From NCBI GenBank assembly GCA_963751355.1, contig CAVVVS010000096.1, positions 1 to 10,582 of the forward strand: a DNA stretch of 10,582 nt, given 5' to 3'. The notes below the pieces were generated by a model, which was not told where the DNA came from, searched no databases, and saw nothing but the letters and a program-made list of their open reading frames with translations. Positions 1 through 7,294 of the stretch are shown piece after piece (positions within the stretch are counted from its first letter, which is position 1; each line of letters opens with the position of its first letter). A program made the position numbers and the translations under genes. This DNA comes from CAVVVS01 sp963751355. Lineage in GTDB: Bacteria; Bacteroidota; Ignavibacteria; Ignavibacteriales; Ignavibacteriaceae.

Positions 1-5
1 TTTTA

Positions 6-45
6 TTCCCGCGCGTTGAAAGCTTGCTTTCAAAAGCGCAGGGAA
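6..45. repeat. Imperfect inverted repeat (hairpin) bordering the tandem array
   Basis: Left arm TTCCCGCGCGTTGAAAGC (6-23) pairs imperfectly with right arm GCTTTCAAAAGCGCAGGGAA (26-45) around a 2-nt centre. GAAAGC/GCTTTC and TTCCC/GGGAA are perfect, with GCGC on both arms. It abuts the first unit of the 152-bp array. No T-tract follows on either strand, so it is not a standard terminator. It may be an array boundary or part of another intergenic palindrome that continues outside the window. Confidence 0.5.
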
Positions 46-600
46 TGGAAATGGGCCCGCCAAAGGCGGGCGGACATTGAAGTTTTAACGGGTCCCCCAT
101 GCGGGATCGCCGCAGGCAATCCCGTCAGTGATCATCTACCCAAGAAATTAATTATTTATTTTGCGCAGACCGGTGGTCCGCGCTACGAACAGTAATATGG
201 AAATGGGCCCGCCAAAGGCGGGCGGACATTGAAGTTTTAACGGGTCCCCCATGCGGGATCGCCGCAGGCAATCCCGTCAGTGATCATCTACCCAAGAAAT
301 TAATTATTTATTTTGCGCAGACCGGTGGTCCGCGCTACGAACAGTAATATGAAAATGGGCCCGCCAAAGGCGGGCGGACATTGAAGTTTTAACGGGTCCC
401 CCATGCGGGATCGCCGCAGGCAATCCCGTCAGTGATCATCTACCCAAGAAATTAATTATTTATTTTGCGCAGACCGGTGGTCCGCGCTACGAACAGTAAT
501 ATGAAAATGGGCCCGCCTAAGGCGGGCCGGCATTGAAGTTTTAGCGTTCCCCTCAACGTGGGATCGCCGGAGGCAATCCCTGACTCTCCGCTAAACATTA
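45..600. repeat. Tandem array of a 152-bp, three-hairpin intergenic repeat
   Basis: Units begin at 45, 197, 349 and 501. The period is exactly 152 bp. Units 1-3 are identical apart from one G/A near position 351; unit 4 is diverged and stops near 600. Each full unit has three compact hairpins: A, GCCCGCC-AAA-GGCGGGC (55-71, 207-223, 359-375, 511-527); B, GGGAT.GCC-GCA-GGC.ATCCC with one C/A mismatch (102-124, 254-276, 406-428, about 560-580); and C, GCGC.GACC-GGT-GGTC.GCGC (163-183, 315-335, 467-487; absent from unit 4). Unit 4 changes the loops of A (AAA to TAA) and B (GCA to GGA) but keeps the stems. The array is much richer in GC than the flanking genes. The 152-bp period is not a multiple of three and no long frame crosses the array, so it is non-coding. 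It resembles REP/BIME-type mosaic palindromes in design; I recognise no named family. Confidence 0.9.
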
Positions 601-627
601 AAAGGGCCTCGTTTTGAGGCTTTTTCA
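599..627 (+). terminator. Rho-independent terminator downstream of the repeat array
   Basis: GCCTC (606-610), loop GTTTT (611-615) and GAGGC (616-620) are followed by TTTTT (621-625). A-rich sequence upstream extends the pairing with the T-tract through two G-T pairs. The orientation suits a plus-strand transcript that would pass through the repeat array from a gene left of the window. The minus strand has only a short CCTTTT tail, so termination that way would be weak. Confidence 0.7.
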
Positions 628-769
628 ATTTTAAAGAAATGTCCTTATTCAAAATTAAATCAATTTGATTTTTGCTCCAAAACGGGTTTAATTCTCTCGG
701 TTCTCACTTAGTAATTCCATAAATGAAATTTATAAACTACTACTTTTTGAATGTTATATCGATTTGTAA

Positions 770-1189
770 TGCGAGAAATATTACAAAGTCGTTTTATTTA
801 ATTATCTCTTTTCAAACGGAGACGCACATTTGAAAAATTTTTCGCTACAACGAAATGAGCAATTCGGTGATTATACCTTGACTCCGTTTTATGATTTATT
901 GAATACATATATACATGTACCCGGCGAATCCGACATGGCGCTGGATTTATTTAAAGATGGGTATCAAACCGAATCATATCAAGCCGGATCAAAATATACT
1001 AAACCTGATTTTATCGAATTTGCACAAAAACTCGGAATAAGAGAAAAACGATTCAATATAATTCTTGATGACATGGTTAGTAAGTCCAATGAAGTGGAAG
1101 AGCTGGTATCGAGATCATTCCTGGATGATTCATTAAAAAAAGGATATATAACGAGTTATCAAAATAAACTGGAAAGAATAAAATATTAA
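770..1189 (+). pseudogene. HipA-like serine/threonine kinase, 5'-truncated remnant (C-terminal lobe only)
   Basis: The open frame from 770 reads through FNYLFSNGDAHLKNFSL (about 797-847) and continues to a TAA at 1187-1189. This gives about 139 residues. NGDAHLKN is the catalytic loop of HipA-type kinases with its catalytic Asp, and TPFYDLLNT supplies the second, metal-binding Asp. The following helical tail (KPDFIEFAQKLGI and onward) also matches the HipA C-terminal region. HipA kinases are usually 300-440 residues; here the ATP-binding N-lobe and the N-terminal subdomain are missing. The conserved frame carries on upstream of the TTG at 830, so that TTG is not a true start. Going further upstream, the frame meets TAA at 767-769; before that, 692-766 in the same frame (…INEIYKLL…) may be a decayed HipA segment. 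No hipB-like regulator gene is present. Known family role: toxins of type II toxin-antitoxin systems that phosphorylate translation-related targets. This copy is most likely dead. The repeat array just upstream may mark where the 5' part was lost. Confidence 0.8.
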
Positions 1190-1522
1190 ATAATTTTACA
1201 GACCCTGTCCATATAAATCTCGTAACGATAGGATTAATTTTACTCAAAAACTTTTATAATTAGGTTGACGCCTCTGCGTAAAGCGGGGCCTCACTCCGCT
1301 TATCTTCAAGCTATACATTAACCACTTACACAAAATTATTTACATTCCCTAAACAGTTTCATCAAGTTCTTTGGTTCTTATTCACACATGATAAAGTCTT
1401 AGTCGTATAGCTATTACACATGTTTCAATATCTCTGCTGAGGCTTTCTCTATATGTAGGTTGTGCAAAGCCCATGCGGAAAAATTGATCTCAACGGCTAA
1501 ATCCGGTTATATTTCTGCAATA
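1190..1522. other. Non-coding spacer between two convergent genes
   Basis: Neither strand shows a credible gene in these 333 bases. The spacer separates the 3' end of the hipA-like remnant from the 3' end of the response regulator gene. Apart from two adjacent small hairpins (1268-1301), I see no structure I can name, no tRNA-like fold and no recognisable protein fragment. Confidence 0.6.
1268..1301. repeat. Pair of adjacent small hairpins in the convergent spacer
   Basis: ACGC-CTCT-GCGT (1268-1279) is followed directly by AAGCGGGG-CCTCA-CTCCGCTT (1281-1301, 8 bp with one G-T pair). Neither has a T-tract, so they are not classic intrinsic terminators. Their position between two 3' ends would suit transcript end protection or weak bidirectional termination. 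They could also be a decayed intergenic palindrome. Confidence 0.4.
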
Positions 1523-2146
1523 CTAGATATCATTTTTCATAACAAATTCAAACAAGGCGTGAGGGCCGTGGAGTTTTAATTTTTTGCAAATATTATTTCT
1601 ATGGTTTTCAACTGTCCTTATACTTACATATAGTTGACCGGCTATTTCTCTATTGGTCATCCGTATTTTAATCAATGTCATTATTTTCTTTTCCATCAAG
1701 GATAAGCTTTTGATTTCATCATTACCAGGGTCTTTCTTTGCTTTTAGAAACATGGATGTTATTTCCGCACAATAGTATGGTTTGCCGTCGGCAACATCTT
1801 TAATACATTTGCTGAGATTATTAAGGGCATTCTCTTTCAACAGATATCCTTTCACATCCTCGGATAAAGCCGAGTCAAAAAGAGAGATATCAGGATACAT
1901 TGTTAAAACTATAAATTCCACGGGCAGCTTTGCTTGACGCACAGATTTAATTACTTTTATTCCGTTCATATCGGGCATAGAAATATCAATTACCGCAAGG
2001 TCAGGCACCATTTCAATAATTGAATTCAGGGTATCTAAACCGTTACAGCATTCTTTGATAATTCTGAAGTTGGGAGTTTGTTCTATAATGGTTCGTATTC
2101 CCTGTCTAACAACAGGATGATCATCAGCTATTAATACTTTTATCAT
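1523..2146 (-). CDS. NarL/LuxR-family response regulator
   Basis: A 207-residue DNA-binding response regulator. The receiver domain (about 1-120) has the acidic pair D8-D9 (IADDHP), phospho-acceptor D54 (AVIDISMPDMNG), the switch Thr T82 (VLTMY) and K104 (LLKEN). A LuxR-type helix-turn-helix fills about 146-207 (TNREIAGQLYVSIRTVENH, then the KKLKLH segment). I chose the ATG at 2146 because the protein then starts MIKVLIADDHPVVRQG, as family members do. A TTG at 2167 would add seven residues and overlap the kinase gene. With the ATG the gap to the kinase stop is 7 nt, so the two are almost certainly co-transcribed and form a cognate pair. No strong Shine-Dalgarno is visible, which suits translational coupling. 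Phosphorylation by the HisKA_3 kinase should promote dimerisation and DNA binding. A likely target is the paired repeat in the divergent spacer near 5355-5391. Confidence 0.93.
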   Translation of the reverse strand: MIKVLIADDHPVVRQGIRTIIEQTPNFRIIKECCNGLDTLNSIIEMVPDLAVIDISMPDMNGIKVIKSVRQAKLPVEFIVLTMYPDISLFDSALSEDVKGYLLKENALNNLSKCIKDVADGKPYYCAEITSMFLKAKKDPGNDEIKSLSLMEKKIMTLIKIRMTNREIAGQLYVSIRTVENHRNNICKKLKLHGPHALFEFVMKNDI

Positions 2147-2153
2147 ATCATGT

Positions 2154-5100
2154 TTAAGCTGGTTCAAAAGGCGCCTTTAAATTTATTGTGCATCCTTTAC
2201 CCGGTTCGGATCTTAAAATTATTTTGCCGTTAATTATTTTTGCACGTTCGTGCATATCTCTTAAACCTAATCCTTTTACACGGTCGTCCATTATAAAGCC
2301 TTTACCATTGTCTTTTATATAAACTACTATATTATTTCCTTCAACATTTATGGATAATTCTACTTCATCCGCATTGGAATGTTTGATAATATTATTTAAA
2401 GCTTCCTGGATTATTCTGTAAAAATGAACTTCATAGTTTACGGGTAAGAGTTCATCTATATTTTCAGAATAAAGATTTATATTTATACCCAAAGAGTTTT
2501 GGATTTTATTAATTAATGTCTCTATCGTTTTTACCAGCCCTACACTTTCAATTAAATACGGATGTAAATTTTGGGAAATACTTCTTAGATCGTTTATCGT
2601 TTCTTTAATAAGTCTCACAACATCCTTTATTTTTTGCCCACTGTTGTGTTTATTATTCAAAGACTGGTGAAGTTCGTTATTAATAATCAGCAGGTTTTGC
2701 GCAAGACCATCGTGCAGTTCCTGTGAAATTCTTTTTCTTTCCGCCTCTTGTGTTTCTAATAATGCAGATGAAAATGCCTGCTGATTTTGCCGTTCCAGTT
2801 CAATTTTACGTATACTTTTTATGTGAAGATAATAGATAAAACCGATGATAAGAACTCCCAATAATAAATAGAATTGGGTAGTCATCCAGAAAGGCGGAGT
2901 TATTAAAATATGGATTGATGCGCCTTTGTTATTCCATATATTATCATTGTTTGAAGCAATTACCTTTAGATTATATTCTCCCGGCGATAAATTTGTATAA
3001 ACGGCATTTCTGTTATAGGAAGAAGATTCGATCCAATTGTCCGAAAATCCTTCCAATTTATATTTATAATTATTTTTAACAGGATACGTATATTCCAAAG
3101 CACTGAACTTAATTGAAAATAAACGGTCTTTGTACGATAAAACCAGAGTATCTGAAAACAAAATAGAAGGCTTCAAATTAACAGACTTATTGTTAATTCT
3201 AAATTCAGTGAATACAATATGCGGAGCAGAGTTGTTTATTCTAAACTGTCGGGGATGAATAATGTTAATACCGTTTACTCCTCCGAATATTAAATCACCT
3301 TTTGAAGTTTTGCAGTAAGCACCGCTGTTAAACTCAACATCCTGCAACCCGGATAAAGAAGTAAATTTATTACAATCGCCGGAATGCGGATTAAACCGGA
3401 TTAAACCGTTGTTTGAACTTAACCACAAAAATCCTTCATCATCTTCAAGTATGCCATAAATAATATTATCCGATAGACCGTTTGCGGAAGCATATCTTAC
3501 AAATATCTTCTCTTTTTTGTCAAACTTATTAAGACCCCCTCCGCCTGTTCCAATCCATAAGTATCCCGGTATATTAGGCGATTCATAAATTGAATAAACC
3601 CGGTTGTCGCTTATACTTGTTGAGTCATCGGCTTTATAAACATAACTTTCAAACTGCCGGTTATTTATCTCAAACTTATTTAAGCCCCCGCCGTTTGTAC
3701 CGATCCATATTATGTTATTATTATCCACAAAAATAGTTTGAATATCATTATGACTTATTGAATTGGAATTTTTAATTGTAGTATAGTATTCGATATGCCC
3801 TGTTTTCATATCTAGTATATTCAATCCGCCGGCGTAAGTTCCAACAAGCAGGTTGTTATCTCTATCTTCGGCAATTGCAGAAACATAAATTGAGTTTAAC
3901 TTATCATTTGTTTTTACAACATCATTAAAATTGGTAAAGCTGCCGTTTGTTTTGTTAAAGAGCAGCAATCCTCCACCGTAATTGCTGCACCACAATCTCC
4001 CGGAATGATCTTCATACAACGCCCAAAGATATTTGAACGGATATGAAACAATTGAATAATCTTTATCATTAAGCTTGTTTAACCCTTTGTCTGTAGTTAT
4101 CCAGATATATCCCGCTTTATCGTCAACGATAGACCATACCTTGTTATCCAAAAGAGATTTATCATTTCCGTTAATATGAAAATAATGTTCTATCCATTTA
4201 TCTTTCGGATTGTATTTATTGATTCCGCCTCCCCACAACCCAATCCAAATATTACCGCTTTTATCTTCGACAAAGTCGGTTATGAAGTTTCCGCTAATTG
4301 AATACGGATTGCCGGGTGATTCAATAATTTTTTTAAAAGAATCCCGGGATCCGTCATAAATATATATACCGGCGCCTTCGGTACCTACCCACATTACACC
4401 GCGGCTGTCTTTAAATAAACTCCATATAGCATTTGAATTTATAGATTGAGCATTATGAGGATCGTGTACATAAGTTTTTGTTATTTCGAAATTCTTATTT
4501 AATACGTATAATCCTTTTTCTGTCCCAATCCAATACGAGTTGTATTTATCTTTCTCAATAGTCCAAATGCGATTATGTTTTAACTTTTCTATGCAGGAAA
4601 TACCATCTTCAAACATGAAAGAATTATTGCCGTTAATATTTAATATTGATAATCCTTTATCCGACCCGATTAAAAGTCTATATCGATTTGCGGCAGAATC
4701 GATAAAAATTGTTCTGATTACATTCGAGTTTAATTTAGTCCCAGTATTTTCATAAGTGAATGATCTGGTGCTACCGCTATTGATAGAATATCTGATTAAA
4801 CCTGCTCCTTCGGTACCGATCCATAAATTGCCGAATTTATCCCCCGCAACAGTCCAAATCGGATGATATTTATTTTCAATATTTTTTTTTAGAATATTAT
4901 TAACGACGGATAATTTATTTGATTTCATATTGAATTTATTCAAGCTGCCTTTGCCGGTTCCGATCCAAAGTATTCCGGGAAATAAAGGATGCTCATAAAT
5001 TGATCTAACAAAACTGTCGCTTAATCCGTTATAACCGGGCTTTGATTTACCATATCTGAAAAATTCATAGCCGTCGTATCGAAATAAACCGTCTTGAGTT

Positions 5101-5252
5101 GCAATCCATAAAAACCCTTTCGAATCTTGAAAGATATCATTCACTACACTTTGAACCAGTCCTTCTTTACTGCCGAATTTTTCAAAGCGGTATTGTTGAG
5201 AAAATATAGAGTAAGCTGATATGAAGGCAATTAGAAAAGTCTTAAATAACAT
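2154..5252 (-). CDS. Periplasmic two-propeller sensor histidine kinase (Reg_prop / Y_Y_Y / HisKA_3)
   Basis: A 1032-residue membrane-bound sensor kinase. Residues 1-18 are a signal peptide (MLFKTFLIAFISAYSIFSQ). Residues about 20-665 contain 14 propeller motifs of the form [LI]WIGT..GGL.[KR][FY] (for example near 48, 95, 143, 240, 288, 515 and 565), which fits two seven-bladed beta-propellers. A Y_Y_Y domain follows (about 715-785, with YKYKLEGFSDNW and LSPGEYNLKV). A single membrane helix lies near 794-811. The cytoplasmic part has a HisKA_3 dimerisation domain with phospho-acceptor H847 (RISQELHDGLAQ) and a HATPase_c domain with an N box near 950-959 (EALNNIIKHS), a G1 box DNGKGF (981-986) and a G2 box GLGLRDMHER (994-1003). 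All catalytic motifs look intact. There is no fused receiver or AraC-type output, unlike the hybrid kinases of Bacteroides that share this sensor. Instead its partner is the LuxR-type regulator 7 nt downstream. The signal sensed cannot be read from the sequence; polysaccharides are the known ligands of some relatives. Confidence 0.95.
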   Translation of the reverse strand: MLFKTFLIAFISAYSIFSQQYRFEKFGSKEGLVQSVVNDIFQDSKGFLWIATQDGLFRYDGYEFFRYGKSKPGYNGLSDSFVRSIYEHPLFPGILWIGTGKGSLNKFNMKSNKLSVVNNILKKNIENKYHPIWTVAGDKFGNLWIGTEGAGLIRYSINSGSTRSFTYENTGTKLNSNVIRTIFIDSAANRYRLLIGSDKGLSILNINGNNSFMFEDGISCIEKLKHNRIWTIEKDKYNSYWIGTEKGLYVLNKNFEITKTYVHDPHNAQSINSNAIWSLFKDSRGVMWVGTEGAGIYIYDGSRDSFKKIIESPGNPYSISGNFITDFVEDKSGNIWIGLWGGGINKYNPKDKWIEHYFHINGNDKSLLDNKVWSIVDDKAGYIWITTDKGLNKLNDKDYSIVSYPFKYLWALYEDHSGRLWCSNYGGGLLLFNKTNGSFTNFNDVVKTNDKLNSIYVSAIAEDRDNNLLVGTYAGGLNILDMKTGHIEYYTTIKNSNSISHNDIQTIFVDNNNIIWIGTNGGGLNKFEINNRQFESYVYKADDSTSISDNRVYSIYESPNIPGYLWIGTGGGGLNKFDKKEKIFVRYASANGLSDNIIYGILEDDEGFLWLSSNNGLIRFNPHSGDCNKFTSLSGLQDVEFNSGAYCKTSKGDLIFGGVNGINIIHPRQFRINNSAPHIVFTEFRINNKSVNLKPSILFSDTLVLSYKDRLFSIKFSALEYTYPVKNNYKYKLEGFSDNWIESSSYNRNAVYTNLSPGEYNLKVIASNNDNIWNNKGASIHILITPPFWMTTQFYLLLGVLIIGFIYYLHIKSIRKIELERQNQQAFSSALLETQEAERKRISQELHDGLAQNLLIINNELHQSLNNKHNSGQKIKDVVRLIKETINDLRSISQNLHPYLIESVGLVKTIETLINKIQNSLGININLYSENIDELLPVNYEVHFYRIIQEALNNIIKHSNADEVELSINVEGNNIVVYIKDNGKGFIMDDRVKGLGLRDMHERAKIINGKIILRSEPGKGCTINLKAPFEPA

Positions 5253-5322
5253 GCATTTAATAATCCTAAATGGTTATCATGCTGTTAATTTTATAAAATT
5301 TAATACAATTAAATGATATAGG

Positions 5323-5330
5323 CAAACATA
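5323..5330 (-). promoter_or_regulatory. Possible -7 element for the kinase/regulator operon
   Basis: On the minus strand this reads TATGTTTG, matching the TAnnTTTG -7 consensus known for Bacteroidetes primary sigma factor promoters. It lies about 70 nt upstream of the kinase ATG. I see no convincing TTTG at the -33 position, and whether this lineage uses that consensus is an assumption. Confidence 0.3.
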
Positions 5331-5354
5331 CCTTTCATTTCCATCACTAAAATT

Positions 5355-5391
5355 GAGTAGTTCTACTTATATGAAACGAGTAGTTCTTCCT
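5355..5391. promoter_or_regulatory. Paired direct repeat GAGTAGTTCT, candidate response-regulator operator
   Basis: GAGTAGTTCT occurs at 5355-5364 and again at 5378-5387, a 23-bp spacing (about two helical turns). The similarity extends to 12 of 14 bases. The first copy is also a dyad, AGTAG-TT-CTACT (5356-5367). If transcription of the receiver gene starts about 7 nt after the TATAAT at 5414, the copies are centred near -64.5 and -41.5. Position -41.5 is the classic class II activator position. The adjacent LuxR-type regulator is the obvious candidate protein. Binding is inferred. Confidence 0.5.
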
Positions 5392-5413
5392 ATTTAACCT
5401 TTTAATCCGGTTT

Positions 5414-5419
5414 TATAAT
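5414..5419 (+). promoter_or_regulatory. -10 box of the putative operon promoter
   Basis: A perfect TATAAT sits 27 nt upstream of the receiver gene ATG. The bases about 17 bp upstream (around 5391-5397, TATTTAA) are not a good -35 match. This suits a promoter that needs an activator at the repeats just upstream. In AT-rich DNA a chance TATAAT is quite possible. Confidence 0.4.
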
Positions 5420-5445
5420 TTCACATACGGGAAAAAGGTAAGAAT

Positions 5446-5802
5446 ATGACAGTAATGATTGTGGACGACAACAAAAGAATAAGAGAGATAATAAAAAATA
5501 CTTTAAGCATTACGGAATTAATGATTGATCGGATATTCGAATGTGAAGACGGTTTTAATGCCCTCAAAATGTATGAATCATGTAACCCGGACCTAGTGCT
5601 TATGGATATAAAAATGAAAAATATAAACGGATTTAAAGCTTCGGAACAGTTAAGGATGCTCAATCAGGATGTTAAAATAATTTTTGTTACGCAATATGAT
5701 GATGATGCTTTTAAAGAACGAGCAAAAAAGCTCGGAGTTAAAGCATATGTTTTAAAAGAAAATTTAACCGATTTACCTGGAATTATAAGGAGCTTGCTTT
5801 AA
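5446..5802 (+). CDS. Stand-alone receiver-domain response regulator (no output domain)
   Basis: A 118-residue protein that is a receiver domain and nothing else. It has the acidic pair D7-D8 (IVDDNK), phospho-acceptor D54 (LVLMDIKMKNINGF), the switch Thr T82 (FVTQYDD) and K104 (YVLKEN), so it should accept phosphate. One oddity is that the Pro that usually follows DI.M is replaced by Lys (DIKMKN). The ATG follows a weak AAGG at 5434-5437. It is divergent from the propeller kinase gene across a 193-bp spacer and heads a plus-strand run of genes for exported proteins. The sequence resembles the receiver of the LuxR-type regulator across the spacer, ending in the same VLKEN-type segment. Possible roles are a phosphate sink or competitor for the kinase, or a relay element. 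No output can be assigned from sequence. Confidence 0.9.
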   Translation: MTVMIVDDNKRIREIIKNTLSITELMIDRIFECEDGFNALKMYESCNPDLVLMDIKMKNINGFKASEQLRMLNQDVKIIFVTQYDDDAFKERAKKLGVKAYVLKENLTDLPGIIRSLL

Positions 5803-5885
5803 AGTTGTGTCCGGACTTTTAGAGCCGGGACGGTTATCATGGTGTTGCGGGATAATACAAATACAGGTGACCGGTCAACTGCAAT
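5803..5885 (+). other. Possible structured spacer ahead of the T9SS-protein gene
   Basis: The spacer between the receiver stop and the next gene has complementary ends: AGTTG (5803-5807) with CAACT (5876-5880), and CCGG (5811-5814) with CCGG (5871-5874). Inside, TTATC and GATAA could pair around GGTGTTGCGG. It also holds the palindromes GTCCGGAC (5809-5816) and TGACCGGTCA (5868-5877). No known riboswitch is recognised. The internal ATG at 5839 would give only a 16-codon frame. Confidence 0.25.
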
Positions 5886-5939
5886 ATGATTATATGTTTC
5901 TATAAATGGAAAGAGTGGTTTATTTATCAGGAGGAAATA

Positions 5940-7223
5940 ATGGACAAAAAAATTTTTACAATTCTACTAATCTTAATTGCAGCATACAATTCCAGGGCAC
6001 AAAGCGAAGGTGAGATTTTGTATACTTTATTCCATTCTTCATGGGATATTACAAGTATTGCAACGGATGCAATAAACACTGCCGCGGAAGCGGTCTGGGG
6101 CGCCAGTGAACTTAACGGAGGAAACGCTACTTTTACGGGTACGCTCACTCAAAGTGCAGCAAACCTGGATGATTGGACATACTCAAACAGTCCGGCGGAT
6201 AAGCTTATAGTTAAATACTACGGCGGTCCTACTTTGGAATTTACTTTTACGGCATTCGATGGTTACACCGATGGGAACTGGGAGGACTTTGTTGATAGAC
6301 ATTCGGCACTTCAATTTAATGCGAAAATGAATGATGATGTTAATTTAAATATCCAGAGTCAATCTGCATACTCCGGATACGATATATTATTTCAAAGGAA
6401 AATATCGGGATCTATAAATTATAACCATTTACCAATGACGGTTAATATGGATCATTCGGGTAAAAAGAATTATGAGGTTAATTCTTCTTATTCTTTTTAT
6501 AACTATAAAGAGGAATGCAGAGGTGAGTCCAGCATTAACTCAAATAAGATAAATATTAATGAAAGCTATGTTGTTTATTTAGGAGGCGGGAGTTCGGCAA
6601 GCCAGTTTACATATGTTACAACCAAATATATAGCATGCAATAGTTCTATACAGGTTGGAACTACAAGTTACAAATTCAATAACGCATCGGTTACCTGGCA
6701 TGCGGGTACAAATTATGCCGATTCATTAAGAGCCGGGATTTATAATTCGGTAATCGACTCACATCAATGGAATGCACAGGGAGAAGTCATTAAAAACGGT
6801 CAATATTTCGGAACGCTGCAATTCAGCAATGAAGTAGTTAACTATACCCATGGACCTTTACTGGTACTAAACACTGTAGACGGCAATCAATATCTAATAC
6901 ACTCTTTGCTTAATTGGTGGGAAACTCCAACTGAAATAAAAAATGAGTACGGAACTGTAAATAACTTTCAGTTATGTCAAAATTATCCCAACCCTTTCAA
7001 TCCTTCTACAACAATAAAATTCAGCTTGCCTGAAAGGACAACAGCTGCAATTTCAATTTATAATATACTGGGTGAAAAGGTTGCTGAGCTATTAAATAAG
7101 GATCTGGGCGCAGGGCTTCATAAAATTGAATTTAATGCTTCGGGATTAAGCAACGGAGTTTATTTCTACCAGTTGAAAGCCGGAAAATTTATTTCCGTAA
7201 AAAAGATGTTGCTGCTTAAATGA
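5940..7223 (+). CDS. Secreted protein of unknown function with T9SS type A sorting domain
   Basis: The start is the ATG at 5940, preceded by a perfect AGGAGG (5929-5934) 5 nt upstream. An in-frame ATG at 5886 lacks such a site and would put 18 polar and aromatic residues before the signal peptide. The 427-residue product begins MDKKIFTILLILIAAYNSRA, a signal peptide probably cut after A20. Residues 348-427 are a Por-secretion C-terminal domain (NYPNPFNPSTTIKFSLPE, then SIYNILGEKV, LSNGVYFYQL and the final KKMLLLK). That directs export across the outer membrane by T9SS and usually anchoring or release at the surface. The middle (about 21-340) is rich in Asn, Ser, Thr and aromatic residues, looks beta-rich, and matches no domain I recognise. 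Its stop lies 71 nt before the lipoprotein gene, so joint transcription with its neighbours is plausible. Confidence 0.9.
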   Translation: MDKKIFTILLILIAAYNSRAQSEGEILYTLFHSSWDITSIATDAINTAAEAVWGASELNGGNATFTGTLTQSAANLDDWTYSNSPADKLIVKYYGGPTLEFTFTAFDGYTDGNWEDFVDRHSALQFNAKMNDDVNLNIQSQSAYSGYDILFQRKISGSINYNHLPMTVNMDHSGKKNYEVNSSYSFYNYKEECRGESSINSNKININESYVVYLGGGSSASQFTYVTTKYIACNSSIQVGTTSYKFNNASVTWHAGTNYADSLRAGIYNSVIDSHQWNAQGEVIKNGQYFGTLQFSNEVVNYTHGPLLVLNTVDGNQYLIHSLLNWWETPTEIKNEYGTVNNFQLCQNYPNPFNPSTTIKFSLPERTTAAISIYNILGEKVAELLNKDLGAGLHKIEFNASGLSNGVYFYQLKAGKFISVKKMLLLK

Positions 7224-7294
7224 TAATTTATTCACATAGTAAGAAGTAATTGCTGAAGAGATATTATTTACATAAAGTTTTAAAGGAATTCCAA

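Noticed and set aside
45..600. CRISPR array
   Set aside because: The whole 152-bp unit is repeated. There are no short repeats separated by unique spacers, and no cas genes are in view.
452..652. 66-codon open frame on the minus strand across the end of the repeat array
   Set aside because: It reads through the hairpins of the diverged repeat unit and the terminator. The product is low-information repeat translation (…GIASGDPTLRGTLKLQ…) with no domain, and the unit period is not a multiple of three.
1190..1522. tRNA or small RNA gene in the convergent spacer
   Set aside because: No cloverleaf pattern, no promoter with terminator pair, and the two small hairpins lack T-tracts.
4540..4755. 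71-codon plus-strand frame inside the kinase gene
   Set aside because: It is antisense to the second-to-fourth propeller region of a clearly coding gene and has no family resemblance or ribosome site.
5421..5663. 80-codon minus-strand frame over the receiver gene
   Set aside because: Antisense shadow of an intact receiver domain.
5927..6148. 73-codon minus-strand frame over the T9SS-protein start
   Set aside because: Antisense shadow of the signal peptide region of a well-supported gene.
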